Shown here: positions 1-5,072 of the stretch, piece by piece | Position numbering within the stretch: the stretch's first letter is position 1 | Layout of the letters: every line of letters begins with the position of its first letter | Assembly (NCBI GenBank): GCA_934590505.1 | Contig: CAKTPC010000100.1 | Location: 1 to 7,136, forward strand | Origin: an uncultured Oscillospiraceae bacterium | GTDB lineage: Bacteria > Bacillota > Clostridia > Oscillospirales > Oscillospiraceae | Length of the DNA: 7,136 bases | Direction of reading: 5' to 3' | Made by a program: the position numbers and the translations under genes | The notes under the pieces: generated by a model | Told to the model about the DNA's origin: nothing | The model's input: only the letters and a program-made list of their open reading frames with translations | Databases searched by the model: none

Positions 1-1079
1 CCGACGCCAAGCTCCATGATCGCCGTCTCGGTATCGAAGGCGGGGTTCACGCGGAAGGCGCTGGCCGCGGCGCGGACGGCCTTCTGCTCGGCGGGGGTGT
101 ATGCGCGCAGCGCGTGCTGGACGCGGTTGGAGAGCTGGGCAAGCACCTCATTGGGGATATCCGACGGGCTCTGACTGATGAAGTAGACGCCGACGCCCTT
201 GGAGCGGATGAGCTTGACGACCTGAACGATCTTCTGGACGAGTGCCTTGGGCGCGTCGCTGAAGAGCAGGTGCGCTTCATCAAAGAAAAAGATCATGCGC
301 GGCTTCTCAAGGTCGCCGACCTCGGGCAGACGCTCGAAGAGCTCTGTCAGCATCCAGAGGAGGAAGGTGCCGTACACAGTCGGGCTCTGGATAAGGCGCT
401 TGCTGGAGAGGATGTTTATATAGCCGCGGCCGTCAACGTCGGTGCGCATCCAGTCACGGATATCAAGCTCCGGCTCGCCGAAGAACAGCTCGCCGCCCTC
501 GCCTTCAAACGCGAGCAGCGCGCGCTGAATTGCGCCGATGCTGGCGGCAGAGACGTTGCCGTAGGCCGTGGTGAACTCGGCGCGGTTATCGCCGACATAC
601 TGGAGCATTGAGCGCAGATCCTTAAGGTCTAGCAAAAGCAGTCCGTTATCATCCGCCACTCTGAAAACTATGTTGAGTACGCCCGTCTGTATCTCGGTAA
701 GGCCGAGAAGCCTTGCAAGCAGCGTCGGCCCCATGGAGCTGACGGTGACTCTGACGGGGTGACCCTCATCGCCGAAGATGTCCCAGAAGCGGGTCGGGTA
801 GGACTTATACTCAAAGCCGTCGAGCCCGAAGCGGGCGATGCGTTCACGCATGTTCTCGCTGTCCTTACCCTTTTCGCACATGCCGCTCAGGTCGCCCTTG
901 ATATCCGCAAGGAACACAGGCACGCCCATATCGGAAAAGGACTCCGCCATGACCTTCATGGTGATGGTCTTGCCGGTGCCGGTCGCGCCGGCGATAAGGC
1001 CGTGGCGGTTGGCCATGGAAGGCAGCAGATATATGGGGCTTTCTGCCTGGGCAAGACGGATCTTTCTATCCTCGTACAT
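1..1079 (-). CDS. HerA-like / DUF853 (YjgR family) ATPase, C-terminus cut by window edge
   Basis: Partial gene: 359 codons are present and the C-terminus lies beyond position 1; family members are about 500 residues. Seen directly: Walker A GATGTGKT at residues 31-38, Walker B with DEAH at residues 267-270 (positions 270-281) after a hydrophobic strand, then ISQSPSDIPNEVLAQLSNRV, which closely resembles the sensor-like region of YjgR proteins, followed by VQHALRAYTP. These place it in the FtsK/HerA P-loop superfamily (DUF853). Members are soluble and predicted to be hexameric ATP-driven motors; the cellular role of YjgR is not settled. Start: ATG at 1077-1079 with AGAGAGG at 1088-1094, eight bases upstream. 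It is transcribed divergently from cdsA. It lacks the NurA/Mre11/Rad50 neighbours seen with archaeal HerA, so a repair role cannot be inferred here. The family call is strong and the function uncertain. Open frames on the plus strand inside it (for example 114-611 and 759-1121) are shadows. Confidence 0.93.
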   Translation of the reverse strand, partial: MYEDRKIRLAQAESPIYLLPSMANRHGLIAGATGTGKTITMKVMAESFSDMGVPVFLADIKGDLSGMCEKGKDSENMRERIARFGLDGFEYKSYPTRFWDIFGDEGHPVRVTVSSMGPTLLARLLGLTEIQTGVLNIVFRVADDNGLLLLDLKDLRSMLQYVGDNRAEFTTAYGNVSAASIGAIQRALLAFEGEGGELFFGEPELDIRDWMRTDVDGRGYINILSSKRLIQSPTVYGTFLLWMLTELFERLPEVGDLEKPRMIFFFDEAHLLFSDAPKALVQKIVQVVKLIRSKGVGVYFISQSPSDIPNEVLAQLSNRVQHALRAYTPAEQKAVRAAASAFRVNPAFDTETAIMELGV

Positions 1080-1132
1080 TTTATATACCTCTCTTTTCGA
1101 CATATTGCGGTTATATGGTAACTTCTTTACTT

Positions 1133-1161
1133 ATAATACCATAGCTCGCCTGCGAGCACAA
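1133..1161 (-). promoter_or_regulatory. Putative sigma-A promoter of the HerA-like gene
   Basis: Read on the minus strand: -35 TTGTGC (1156-1161), a 17-base spacer, and -10 TATTAT (1133-1138) preceded by TGG, giving an extended -10. The start codon is about 54 bases downstream of the -10. The spacer and -35 edge contain a perfect inverted repeat GCTCGC-AG-GCGAGC (1144-1157) that could be an operator. Based on matches to the consensus only. Confidence 0.5.
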
Positions 1162-1237
1162 CACCAAACCGGTCCTTAACAGAAATGAATTTATCGTAAA
1201 TCTTTTTTCCAGACGGTCAGCAGTTTGCCGGTGTATA

Positions 1238-1266
1238 TTGAGTTTTTTCCAAAGATGTGCTATCTT
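1238..1266 (+). promoter_or_regulatory. Putative promoter of the cdsA-lipid kinase operon
   Basis: -35 TTGAGT (1238-1243), a spacer of exactly 17 bases, and -10 TATCTT (1261-1266) preceded by TGC, which makes an extended -10. It would give a leader of about 78 bases before the TTG start at 1351. The AT-rich DNA just downstream contains other weak -35-like sequences (TTGAAA at 1284) without a convincing -10, so this is the best but not the only candidate. Confidence 0.42.
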
Positions 1267-1289
1267 AAGAGAAATTAAATCTTTTGAAA

Positions 1290-1316
1290 ATAAGTTTAAT
1301 TTTTATTTAAGCTTAT
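1290..1316 (+). promoter_or_regulatory. AT-rich dyad / stem-loop in the cdsA leader
   Basis: ATAAGTTTAA (1290-1299) pairs with TTAAGCTTAT (1307-1316) over ten base pairs, one of them G-U in RNA, around a seven-base loop. It lies between the predicted promoter and the ribosome binding site. It could be an operator for a lipid-responsive repressor, a weak RNA hairpin, or chance in AT-rich DNA. No T-run follows, so it is not an intrinsic terminator. It does not match an operator I know. Confidence 0.3.
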
Positions 1317-1350
1317 CATCAGCTGACAAGAGAGAGAGAGGTCCCCTGCC

Positions 1351-2166
1351 TTGAAAACCAGAGTAATTTCCGCCGTCGTTCTGCTGGCCATCACCTTTAC
1401 CTGCGTGCTGGTTTCCCCTGTCACCCGCATTCTATTCTTTGCCGTTGTCGCCGGGCTGTGCGCATACGAGTTCAGCAAGAACGTTGAGAAGCTTGAAGCG
1501 CGCTGCACGCTGTGGGTGATGTTCGTATACATCGCTGCACAGGCAGCACTGGTGATACTGCAGGATGTGTATGCGGTGTTCGACACGGGCATGCTCGCGT
1601 ACAGTGCACTGTTTGTGTTCTGCGTATATCTGGCGCTTTTCTCCGGCGTGATACACAAAGAGGTCTCGGGCAAGGGCGCGCTCTTCACGCTCGCGGGGCT
1701 CACCTATCCGTGCGTCCTGTTCGGGACGATAATGGTGATAAGCGTGAGCCGCATATGGGCGTTCACGCTCATCCTCGCGTGTCTGTCGACCTGGGTATGC
1801 GACAGCTTCGCGATGTTCGGCGGCAAGTGGTTCGGCAAGCACAAGGTCGCCCCTCTCGTGAGCCCCAACAAAACCGTCGAGGGCTGCATCACCGGCGCGG
1901 TCTCGTCGCTGTTTGTCGGGCTTATAGTATATTTCATTTTTAAAGATCAGCACACGCTGTCCGTATGGCTGTGCATGGGCACGGCGTTTCTCGCTTCGAC
2001 AATGGGGCAGATCGGCGACCTTGCAGAGTCCCTGCTCAAGCGCATGATCGGCGTGAAGGATTTCAGCAACCTCATTCCCGGTCACGGCGGTATGTTCGAT
2101 CGCGCGGACAGTCTGCTTTTCTCTATACCCACAGCGTATCTGTGCCTGCTTCTGGCTAATATCTAA
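1351..2166 (+). CDS. cdsA: Phosphatidate cytidylyltransferase (CDP-diacylglycerol synthase)
   Basis: An integral membrane enzyme that joins CTP and phosphatidate into CDP-diacylglycerol and pyrophosphate, the branch point to phosphatidylglycerol, cardiolipin and other phospholipids. The 271 residues are almost wholly hydrophobic helices, as expected. The CTP_transf_1 signature lies at residues 227-253: SLLKR, KD at 236-237, PGHGG at 243-247 and DRAD at 250-253. The Ala at 252 sits where the classical pattern has a larger hydrophobic residue or Thr. The upstream conserved stretch D151-S-F-A-M-F-G-G-K and SPNKTVEG (171-178) is also present. Start: TTG at 1351, chosen because MKTRVISAVVLL matches typical CdsA N-termini and a long purine tract ending in GAGAGG (to 1341) lies nine bases upstream. 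It leads an operon; the lipid kinase starts 24 bases after its stop. It is not in the common uppS-cdsA-dxr arrangement, at least on the sides visible here. Confidence 0.96.
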   Translation: MKTRVISAVVLLAITFTCVLVSPVTRILFFAVVAGLCAYEFSKNVEKLEARCTLWVMFVYIAAQAALVILQDVYAVFDTGMLAYSALFVFCVYLALFSGVIHKEVSGKGALFTLAGLTYPCVLFGTIMVISVSRIWAFTLILACLSTWVCDSFAMFGGKWFGKHKVAPLVSPNKTVEGCITGAVSSLFVGLIVYFIFKDQHTLSVWLCMGTAFLASTMGQIGDLAESLLKRMIGVKDFSNLIPGHGGMFDRADSLLFSIPTAYLCLLLANI

Positions 2167-2190
2167 GAGGACTATTTTCAAGGAGTAATC

Positions 2191-3108
2191 ATGGAAAAGG
2201 AAATTCTGAATTGTAAGGAGAAATATTCCAAGCGCGCACTGCTGATAATCAACCCCGTATCCGGGAAAAAGCTGGTCATCCGCTACATTCCGGATATCAT
2301 CCGCCGCCTCATGGACAGCGGCTATCTTGTTACGACAGCCGTTACCTCCCGCCGCGGCGAGGCTACGGATATCGCCGCACAGCTTGGCGCGGACTACGAT
2401 CTTGTCTGCTGCACCGGCGGGGACGGCACGCTCAACGAGGTCATATCCGGGCTTGCCTCAAGCGGCACGGAGGTCGCACTCGGGTACATCCCCTGCGGGA
2501 GCACGAACGACTTTGCCGCGTCGCACGGGCTGTCGATAGATATCCCGACAGCTGCCGCGAACATCGCGGAAAAGGAAGTCCGGCAGCTTGACATCGGCTG
2601 CTTCGAGGACAGCTTCTTCAGCTACGTCGCCGCCTTCGGCGCGTTCTCGTGGCTGAGCTATACGACCGACCAGAACATGAAGAACATGCTCGGGCACACG
2701 GCGTATATTCTCGACGCGATAAAGGATGTATATAAAATAAAGCCCATCCACCTCAAGCTCTCGGCAAACGGCATTGACTATGAGGACGATTATATATTCG
2801 GCGCGGTGTGCAATTCCACCTCCATCGCCGGTACGATCACGCTCCCGCCCGACATCGTTGACACCGACGACGGCAAGCTCGAGGTCATACTCATAAAAAT
2901 GCCCAAGACCATACTCGAACTCGATATGATCATCCGCTGCATTCTCTCGCAGGATTACTCCTGCCCGCTTATCGATTTCTTCCAGGCCGACCATATAGAG
3001 ATCATGAACCCGCACGGGCTCGAATGGGCGCTGGACGGCGAGTGCAAGGTCGCATACAACAAGGTACACATCAATGTAAAGCGCAGCTTCCTGAAGCTGA
3101 AGGGCTGA
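2191..3108 (+). CDS. Diacylglycerol kinase catalytic-domain lipid kinase (DgkB/YegS/BmrU type)
   Basis: A predicted soluble, membrane-associated kinase that phosphorylates diacylglycerol or a related lipid with ATP. Motifs seen: NPVSGK at residues 21-26 (start of the DAGK domain), the nucleotide-binding TGGDGTLNEVISG at 75-87, PCGSTNDFA at 101-109, and LDGE at 281-284 in the C-terminal beta domain, where the family has its acidic residue. The length of 305 is normal. Start: ATG 2191 with AAGGAG at 2180-2185, five bases upstream. It is co-transcribed with cdsA, and a strong terminator follows the stop by a few bases. The pairing suggests the product phosphatidate is passed to CdsA, recycling diacylglycerol released by cell-envelope polymer synthesis. 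The exact substrate is inference, because YegS-like members use other lipids; hence no gene symbol. The 263-codon minus-strand frame overlapping it (2458-3249) is a shadow. Confidence 0.93.
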   Translation: MEKEILNCKEKYSKRALLIINPVSGKKLVIRYIPDIIRRLMDSGYLVTTAVTSRRGEATDIAAQLGADYDLVCCTGGDGTLNEVISGLASSGTEVALGYIPCGSTNDFAASHGLSIDIPTAAANIAEKEVRQLDIGCFEDSFFSYVAAFGAFSWLSYTTDQNMKNMLGHTAYILDAIKDVYKIKPIHLKLSANGIDYEDDYIFGAVCNSTSIAGTITLPPDIVDTDDGKLEVILIKMPKTILELDMIIRCILSQDYSCPLIDFFQADHIEIMNPHGLEWALDGECKVAYNKVHINVKRSFLKLKG

Positions 3109-3112
3109 AACC

Positions 3113-3151
3113 GCTCCCCTCCGGACATTGTTCCGGAGGGATGCTTTTTTT
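3113..3151 (+). terminator. Rho-independent terminator of the cdsA-lipid kinase operon
   Basis: CCCTCCGGA (3117-3125) pairs perfectly with TCCGGAGGG (3132-3140) around a six-base loop. An outer GC/GC pair lies across a two-base internal loop, and seven T follow (3145-3151). It begins five bases after the lipid kinase stop. Confidence 0.92.
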
Positions 3152-3152
3152 A

Positions 3153-3181
3153 TTGCAAGCCGGCTCCGGCGGTGATATAAT
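3153..3181 (+). promoter_or_regulatory. Near-consensus extended -10 promoter of the MFS gene
   Basis: -35 TTGCAA (3153-3158), a spacer of exactly 17 bases, and a perfect -10 TATAAT (3176-3181) preceded by TGA (extended -10). The -35 begins two bases after the T-run of the preceding terminator. The expected start point near 3188 leaves a leader of about 40 bases. The spacer holds GCCGG-CT-CCGGC (3159-3170), and an inverted repeat with arms at 3151-3162 and 3189-3199 brackets the -10, suggesting repression. Confidence 0.78.
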
Positions 3182-3227
3182 CTTGCTTCGGCTGCAATAC
3201 CTTTTATTTTTTTGGAAGGGTTTTGAA

Positions 3228-4430
3228 ATGAGAAAAAAATCGACCGCACTCAACATTGAGTACTCCTTGGTTCAGGCCTTTTTCTGGATGGGCTTCTGCG
3301 TATGCTCGGCTTATGCCGCCGTTTTTTTGCAGGGGCGCGGGTACAGCAACTCTGAGCTTGGCCTTGTTATCTCGCTCGGCAGCATCGCGGCGTTCATCAT
3401 ATCGCCGTCACTCGCCTCAAAGCTCGACAGGTCAAAGGAGAGCGCGCTGTTCGCTTCCCTCTGGGTCATAATCGCGGTGCAGCTGCTGGCGCTCATCGGC
3501 TTTCTGCTGGTGCCGGGCAAGGGCATCGCGGTGTCTGTAATGTACTGCGTATACCTCACGACAACGATAATCGCAAATCCGATACAGACCCAGCTGTGCT
3601 TTCTCATGAGCGGCTGGGGCGGAGATGTGAACTATGGCGCGGCGCGCGGAATGGGCTCGCTTGCGTATGCGCTCACGTCCATGTTTGTCGGCGCGCGCAT
3701 CGCAAAGTTCGGCACGGGTGTGCTGTCTGTCGCGGCGCTCGTCATCCTCGCGTGTCAGGCGGCGATACTGCTGCGCATAAGCCTTGAGTTTGTCCGGCTT
3801 GGGAAGCCCTCCGTCCGTTCCGGTTCCGGTGAAAAGGCCGGCGGCAAGGGGCTTTGGGAATTTATGCGGTCGAATGTCCGCTTCTGCATAATGCTGCTGG
3901 GCGTGGCGGTGCTGTTCTTCACGCACAACCTGGTAACGAACTTCATGATAAACATCGTGCGCAATGTCGGCGGCGATTCGTCCGACATGGGCAGCATCAA
4001 CGGCGTGATGGCACTGCTGGAGATTCCGGTCATGCTGATGTACGAGAGACTGACGCGGCGCGTCAGGTGCTCGTCAACGATACGCTTTGCGGCCATGATG
4101 TTCGTACTGCGCGCGCTGGCCATTGCGCTCTCACCGGGCATACCGGGACTGTACGCAGCGCAGATATTGCAGGCAGGTTCCTTCGCGCTCATCACCCCGG
4201 CGCTCGTGCAGTACGTCAGCCTGACGATACGCCCTGAGGATTCGGCCAAGGGGCAGTCGCTCTCATACAGCATGACAACGCTCGGCTCCATCTTCGCGGG
4301 ACTCTTCGGCGGGATGATGTACGACAGTCTCTCCGTGCGCACGACCCTGCTCATCGGCTCTGCCGTGTGCCTCGCAGGCGCGGTGCTGTGCATCGCCTTT
4401 GTCGAAAATACGCGCAGCTGCGCAAACTGA
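3228..4430 (+). CDS. Major facilitator superfamily transporter (MFS_1-like)
   Basis: A 400-residue protein with about twelve hydrophobic segments, split by a polar loop at roughly residues 190-215 rich in Gly, Ser, Lys and Arg: the standard 6+6 MFS layout. YGAARGMGSLAYA (from residue 136) resembles the helix 4-5 region of the LacY/nucleoside-H+ symporter-like MFS_1-like group. A near-C-terminal GQSLSYSMTTLGS-type segment is also typical of that group. The substrate cannot be told from sequence. Start: ATG 3228 with GGAAGGG at 3214-3220, seven bases upstream. The frame stays open back to 3024, but that extension runs through the lipid kinase gene, the terminator and the promoter, so it is rejected. 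It is monocistronic, with its own promoter and two terminators. Some members of this superfamily export drugs rather than import sugars, so the direction is also open. Confidence 0.9.
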   Translation: MRKKSTALNIEYSLVQAFFWMGFCVCSAYAAVFLQGRGYSNSELGLVISLGSIAAFIISPSLASKLDRSKESALFASLWVIIAVQLLALIGFLLVPGKGIAVSVMYCVYLTTTIIANPIQTQLCFLMSGWGGDVNYGAARGMGSLAYALTSMFVGARIAKFGTGVLSVAALVILACQAAILLRISLEFVRLGKPSVRSGSGEKAGGKGLWEFMRSNVRFCIMLLGVAVLFFTHNLVTNFMINIVRNVGGDSSDMGSINGVMALLEIPVMLMYERLTRRVRCSSTIRFAAMMFVLRALAIALSPGIPGLYAAQILQAGSFALITPALVQYVSLTIRPEDSAKGQSLSYSMTTLGSIFAGLFGGMMYDSLSVRTTLLIGSAVCLAGAVLCIAFVENTRSCAN

Positions 4431-4443
4431 AATATACATAGCA

Positions 4444-4484
4444 AGGCGCTGCAGCAAATTTGTAAATCGCTGCAGCACCTTTTT
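4444..4484 (+). terminator. First terminator after the MFS gene
   Basis: AGG-C-GCTGCAGC (4444-4455) pairs with GCTGCAGC-A-CCT (4469-4480) with one C/A mismatch, enclosing a 13-base AT-rich loop, and runs into TTTTT (4480-4484). The large loop makes it weaker than the next terminator. GCTGCAGC is itself palindromic, so each arm could also pair with itself. Confidence 0.7.
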
Positions 4485-4502
4485 ATATTGGTCTGTTTAA
4501 TT

Positions 4503-4539
4503 AAGCCGTGCCGGTTCACCCGGCACGGCTTGTTTTTTT
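4503..4539 (+). terminator. Second, strong terminator between convergent MFS and XRE genes
   Basis: A perfect 12-base-pair stem, AAGCCGTGCCGG (4503-4514) with CCGGCACGGCTT (4520-4531), encloses a five-base loop and is followed by G and seven T (4533-4539). It points in the MFS direction and ends three bases before the XRE stop codon. On the minus strand the stem is followed by AATTAAAC, so it could also end the regulator transcript, less efficiently. Confidence 0.9.
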
Positions 4540-4542
4540 CGT

Positions 4543-4866
4543 CTATTTAAGTTCGGACAGTTTTGCAAGTAAATCGAGCGCTATGGGCTTTACCGTCGGA
4601 GAGCAGGCGTTGAACAGCTGCACGACCTTTTCATTCTGATACTCTGCCGAGTTAGTCGAGACTCTGCTGAACAGCTCTCCTAGGTCAAGCCCGACGATCT
4701 CGCATATCTGACACAGCAGATCAAGCGTCGGCCTGACATGTCCGTTTTCAATTTTGGACAGATAAACAACCGTAATATTTACAAGCTCCGCGACCTCCTC
4801 CTGCGTCAGCCCTGAGCTTTTTCTTTTGATCTTCAGCCGTTCACCTATGATCCTGTAATCAAGCAT
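4543..4866 (-). CDS. XRE-family helix-turn-helix transcriptional regulator
   Basis: A small cytoplasmic DNA-binding protein of 107 residues. The HTH_3 domain spans about residues 7-61: IGERLKIKRKSSGLTQEEVA, then a recognition helix in VNITVVYLSKIENG (29-42) and the usual P-T-L-D-L-L of helix 4. The last 40 residues are a helical tail with NACSP, as in many clostridial XRE proteins, probably for dimerisation. Start chosen: ATG 4864-4866 with GGGTGA at 4872-4877, five bases upstream. An ATG ten codons earlier (4894-4896) has no ribosome binding site and lies right next to the predicted transcription start. The gene is divergent from the ATP-grasp gene, and dyads in the intergenic region make it the likely regulator of both (inference). 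GC is low: 25/60 in 4741-4800, against 38/60 in a stretch of the neighbouring transporter. Confidence 0.92.
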   Translation of the reverse strand: MLDYRIIGERLKIKRKSSGLTQEEVAELVNITVVYLSKIENGHVRPTLDLLCQICEIVGLDLGELFSRVSTNSAEYQNEKVVQLFNACSPTVKPIALDLLAKLSELK

Positions 4867-4884
4867 ATATATCACCCATGGACA

Positions 4885-4901
4885 GTTTACCAACATTAAA
4901 C
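4885..4901. promoter_or_regulatory. Candidate XRE operator, GTTTA-N7-TAAAC
   Basis: A perfect 17-base dyad: GTTTA (4885-4889), seven bases, TAAAC (4897-4901). It lies just downstream of the regulator's -10, over the expected transcription start and leader, a classic position for autorepression. The length and half-site spacing suit a dimeric XRE repressor. Assignment to this regulator is inference. Confidence 0.4.
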
Positions 4902-4905
4902 GCGC

Positions 4906-4911
4906 ATTATA
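4906..4911 (-). promoter_or_regulatory. -10 box of the XRE regulator promoter
   Basis: The minus strand reads TATAAT, a perfect -10, 40 bases upstream of the chosen ATG. No good -35 is visible at 16-18 bases spacing, nor a TGn extension. The promoter may therefore be weak or depend on an activator, or the match may be chance in AT-rich DNA. Confidence 0.4.
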
Positions 4912-4929
4912 ATAAACTCACAGAGAAAC

Positions 4930-4958
4930 TTGACTTATTAGTTTAATGCATGTATAAT
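4930..4958 (+). promoter_or_regulatory. Near-consensus promoter of the ATP-grasp gene
   Basis: -35 TTGACT (4930-4935), a 17-base spacer, and a perfect -10 TATAAT (4953-4958). It implies a start near 4965 and a leader of about 108 bases. It also argues against translation starting at the ATG at 4950, which overlaps the -10. Confidence 0.75.
4941..4957. promoter_or_regulatory. Second candidate operator, GTTTA-N7-TATAA
   Basis: GTTTA (4941-4945), seven bases, TATAA (4953-4957): the same architecture as the dyad at 4885-4901, with one half site diverged where it merges with the -10. GTTTAATG here (4941-4948) is the exact reverse complement of CATTAAAC at 4894-4901. Binding would block the ATP-grasp promoter. 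Confidence 0.33.
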
Positions 4959-4981
4959 GAATTACGCAGTCCGGGCTGTCA

Positions 4982-5018
4982 GGCGCAGGTATTCCTGCCC
5001 ATCAAAATTTTTTATTTT
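4982..5018 (+). other. Leader hairpin with T-rich tail upstream of the ATP-grasp gene
   Basis: GCAGG (4985-4989) pairs with CCTGC (4994-4998) around TATT, extended by GG/CC across a one-base bulge. Then come ATCAAAA, six T, A and four T (5008-5018). It lies inside the predicted long leader. The T-run starts eight bases after the stem, so it would be a poor terminator unless it is a regulated attenuator. Confidence 0.25.
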
Positions 5019-5072
5019 AACCGATGGTGGGATCAATACCTTAACTCAAAACTGTTTTTTGGAGGAGCTCGT

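Noticed and set aside
1197..1285. Direct repeat TAAATCTTTT at 1197-1206 and 1276-1285
   Set aside because: Ten AT-rich bases repeated once, 79 bases apart, in an AT-rich spacer. Chance is the simplest explanation, and no target-site or element ends are present.
1432..2181. Open frame of 249 codons on the minus strand
   Set aside because: It is antisense to cdsA, whose full motif set is intact on the other strand. The composition is Arg/Glu/His-rich, as expected from a shadow frame.
3024..3227. In-frame upstream extension of the MFS gene by 68 codons
   Set aside because: It overlaps the end of the lipid kinase gene in another frame and passes through a strong terminator and a near-consensus promoter. 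The ATG at 3228 has a good ribosome binding site.
2458..3249. Open frame of 263 codons on the minus strand
   Set aside because: It is antisense to the lipid kinase gene, crosses the terminator and promoter, and has no recognisable domain. It is a shadow of high-GC coding DNA.
3755..4519. Open frame of 254 codons on the minus strand
   Set aside because: It is antisense to the MFS gene, begins inside a terminator, and its protein is Ser/Arg/Met-rich with no family likeness.
4950..5072. In-frame upstream extension of the ATP-grasp gene by 41 codons
   Set aside because: The ATG at 4950 overlaps the -10 box and has no ribosome binding site. The ATG at 5073 follows GGAGGAG, and the protein from there has a normal family length.
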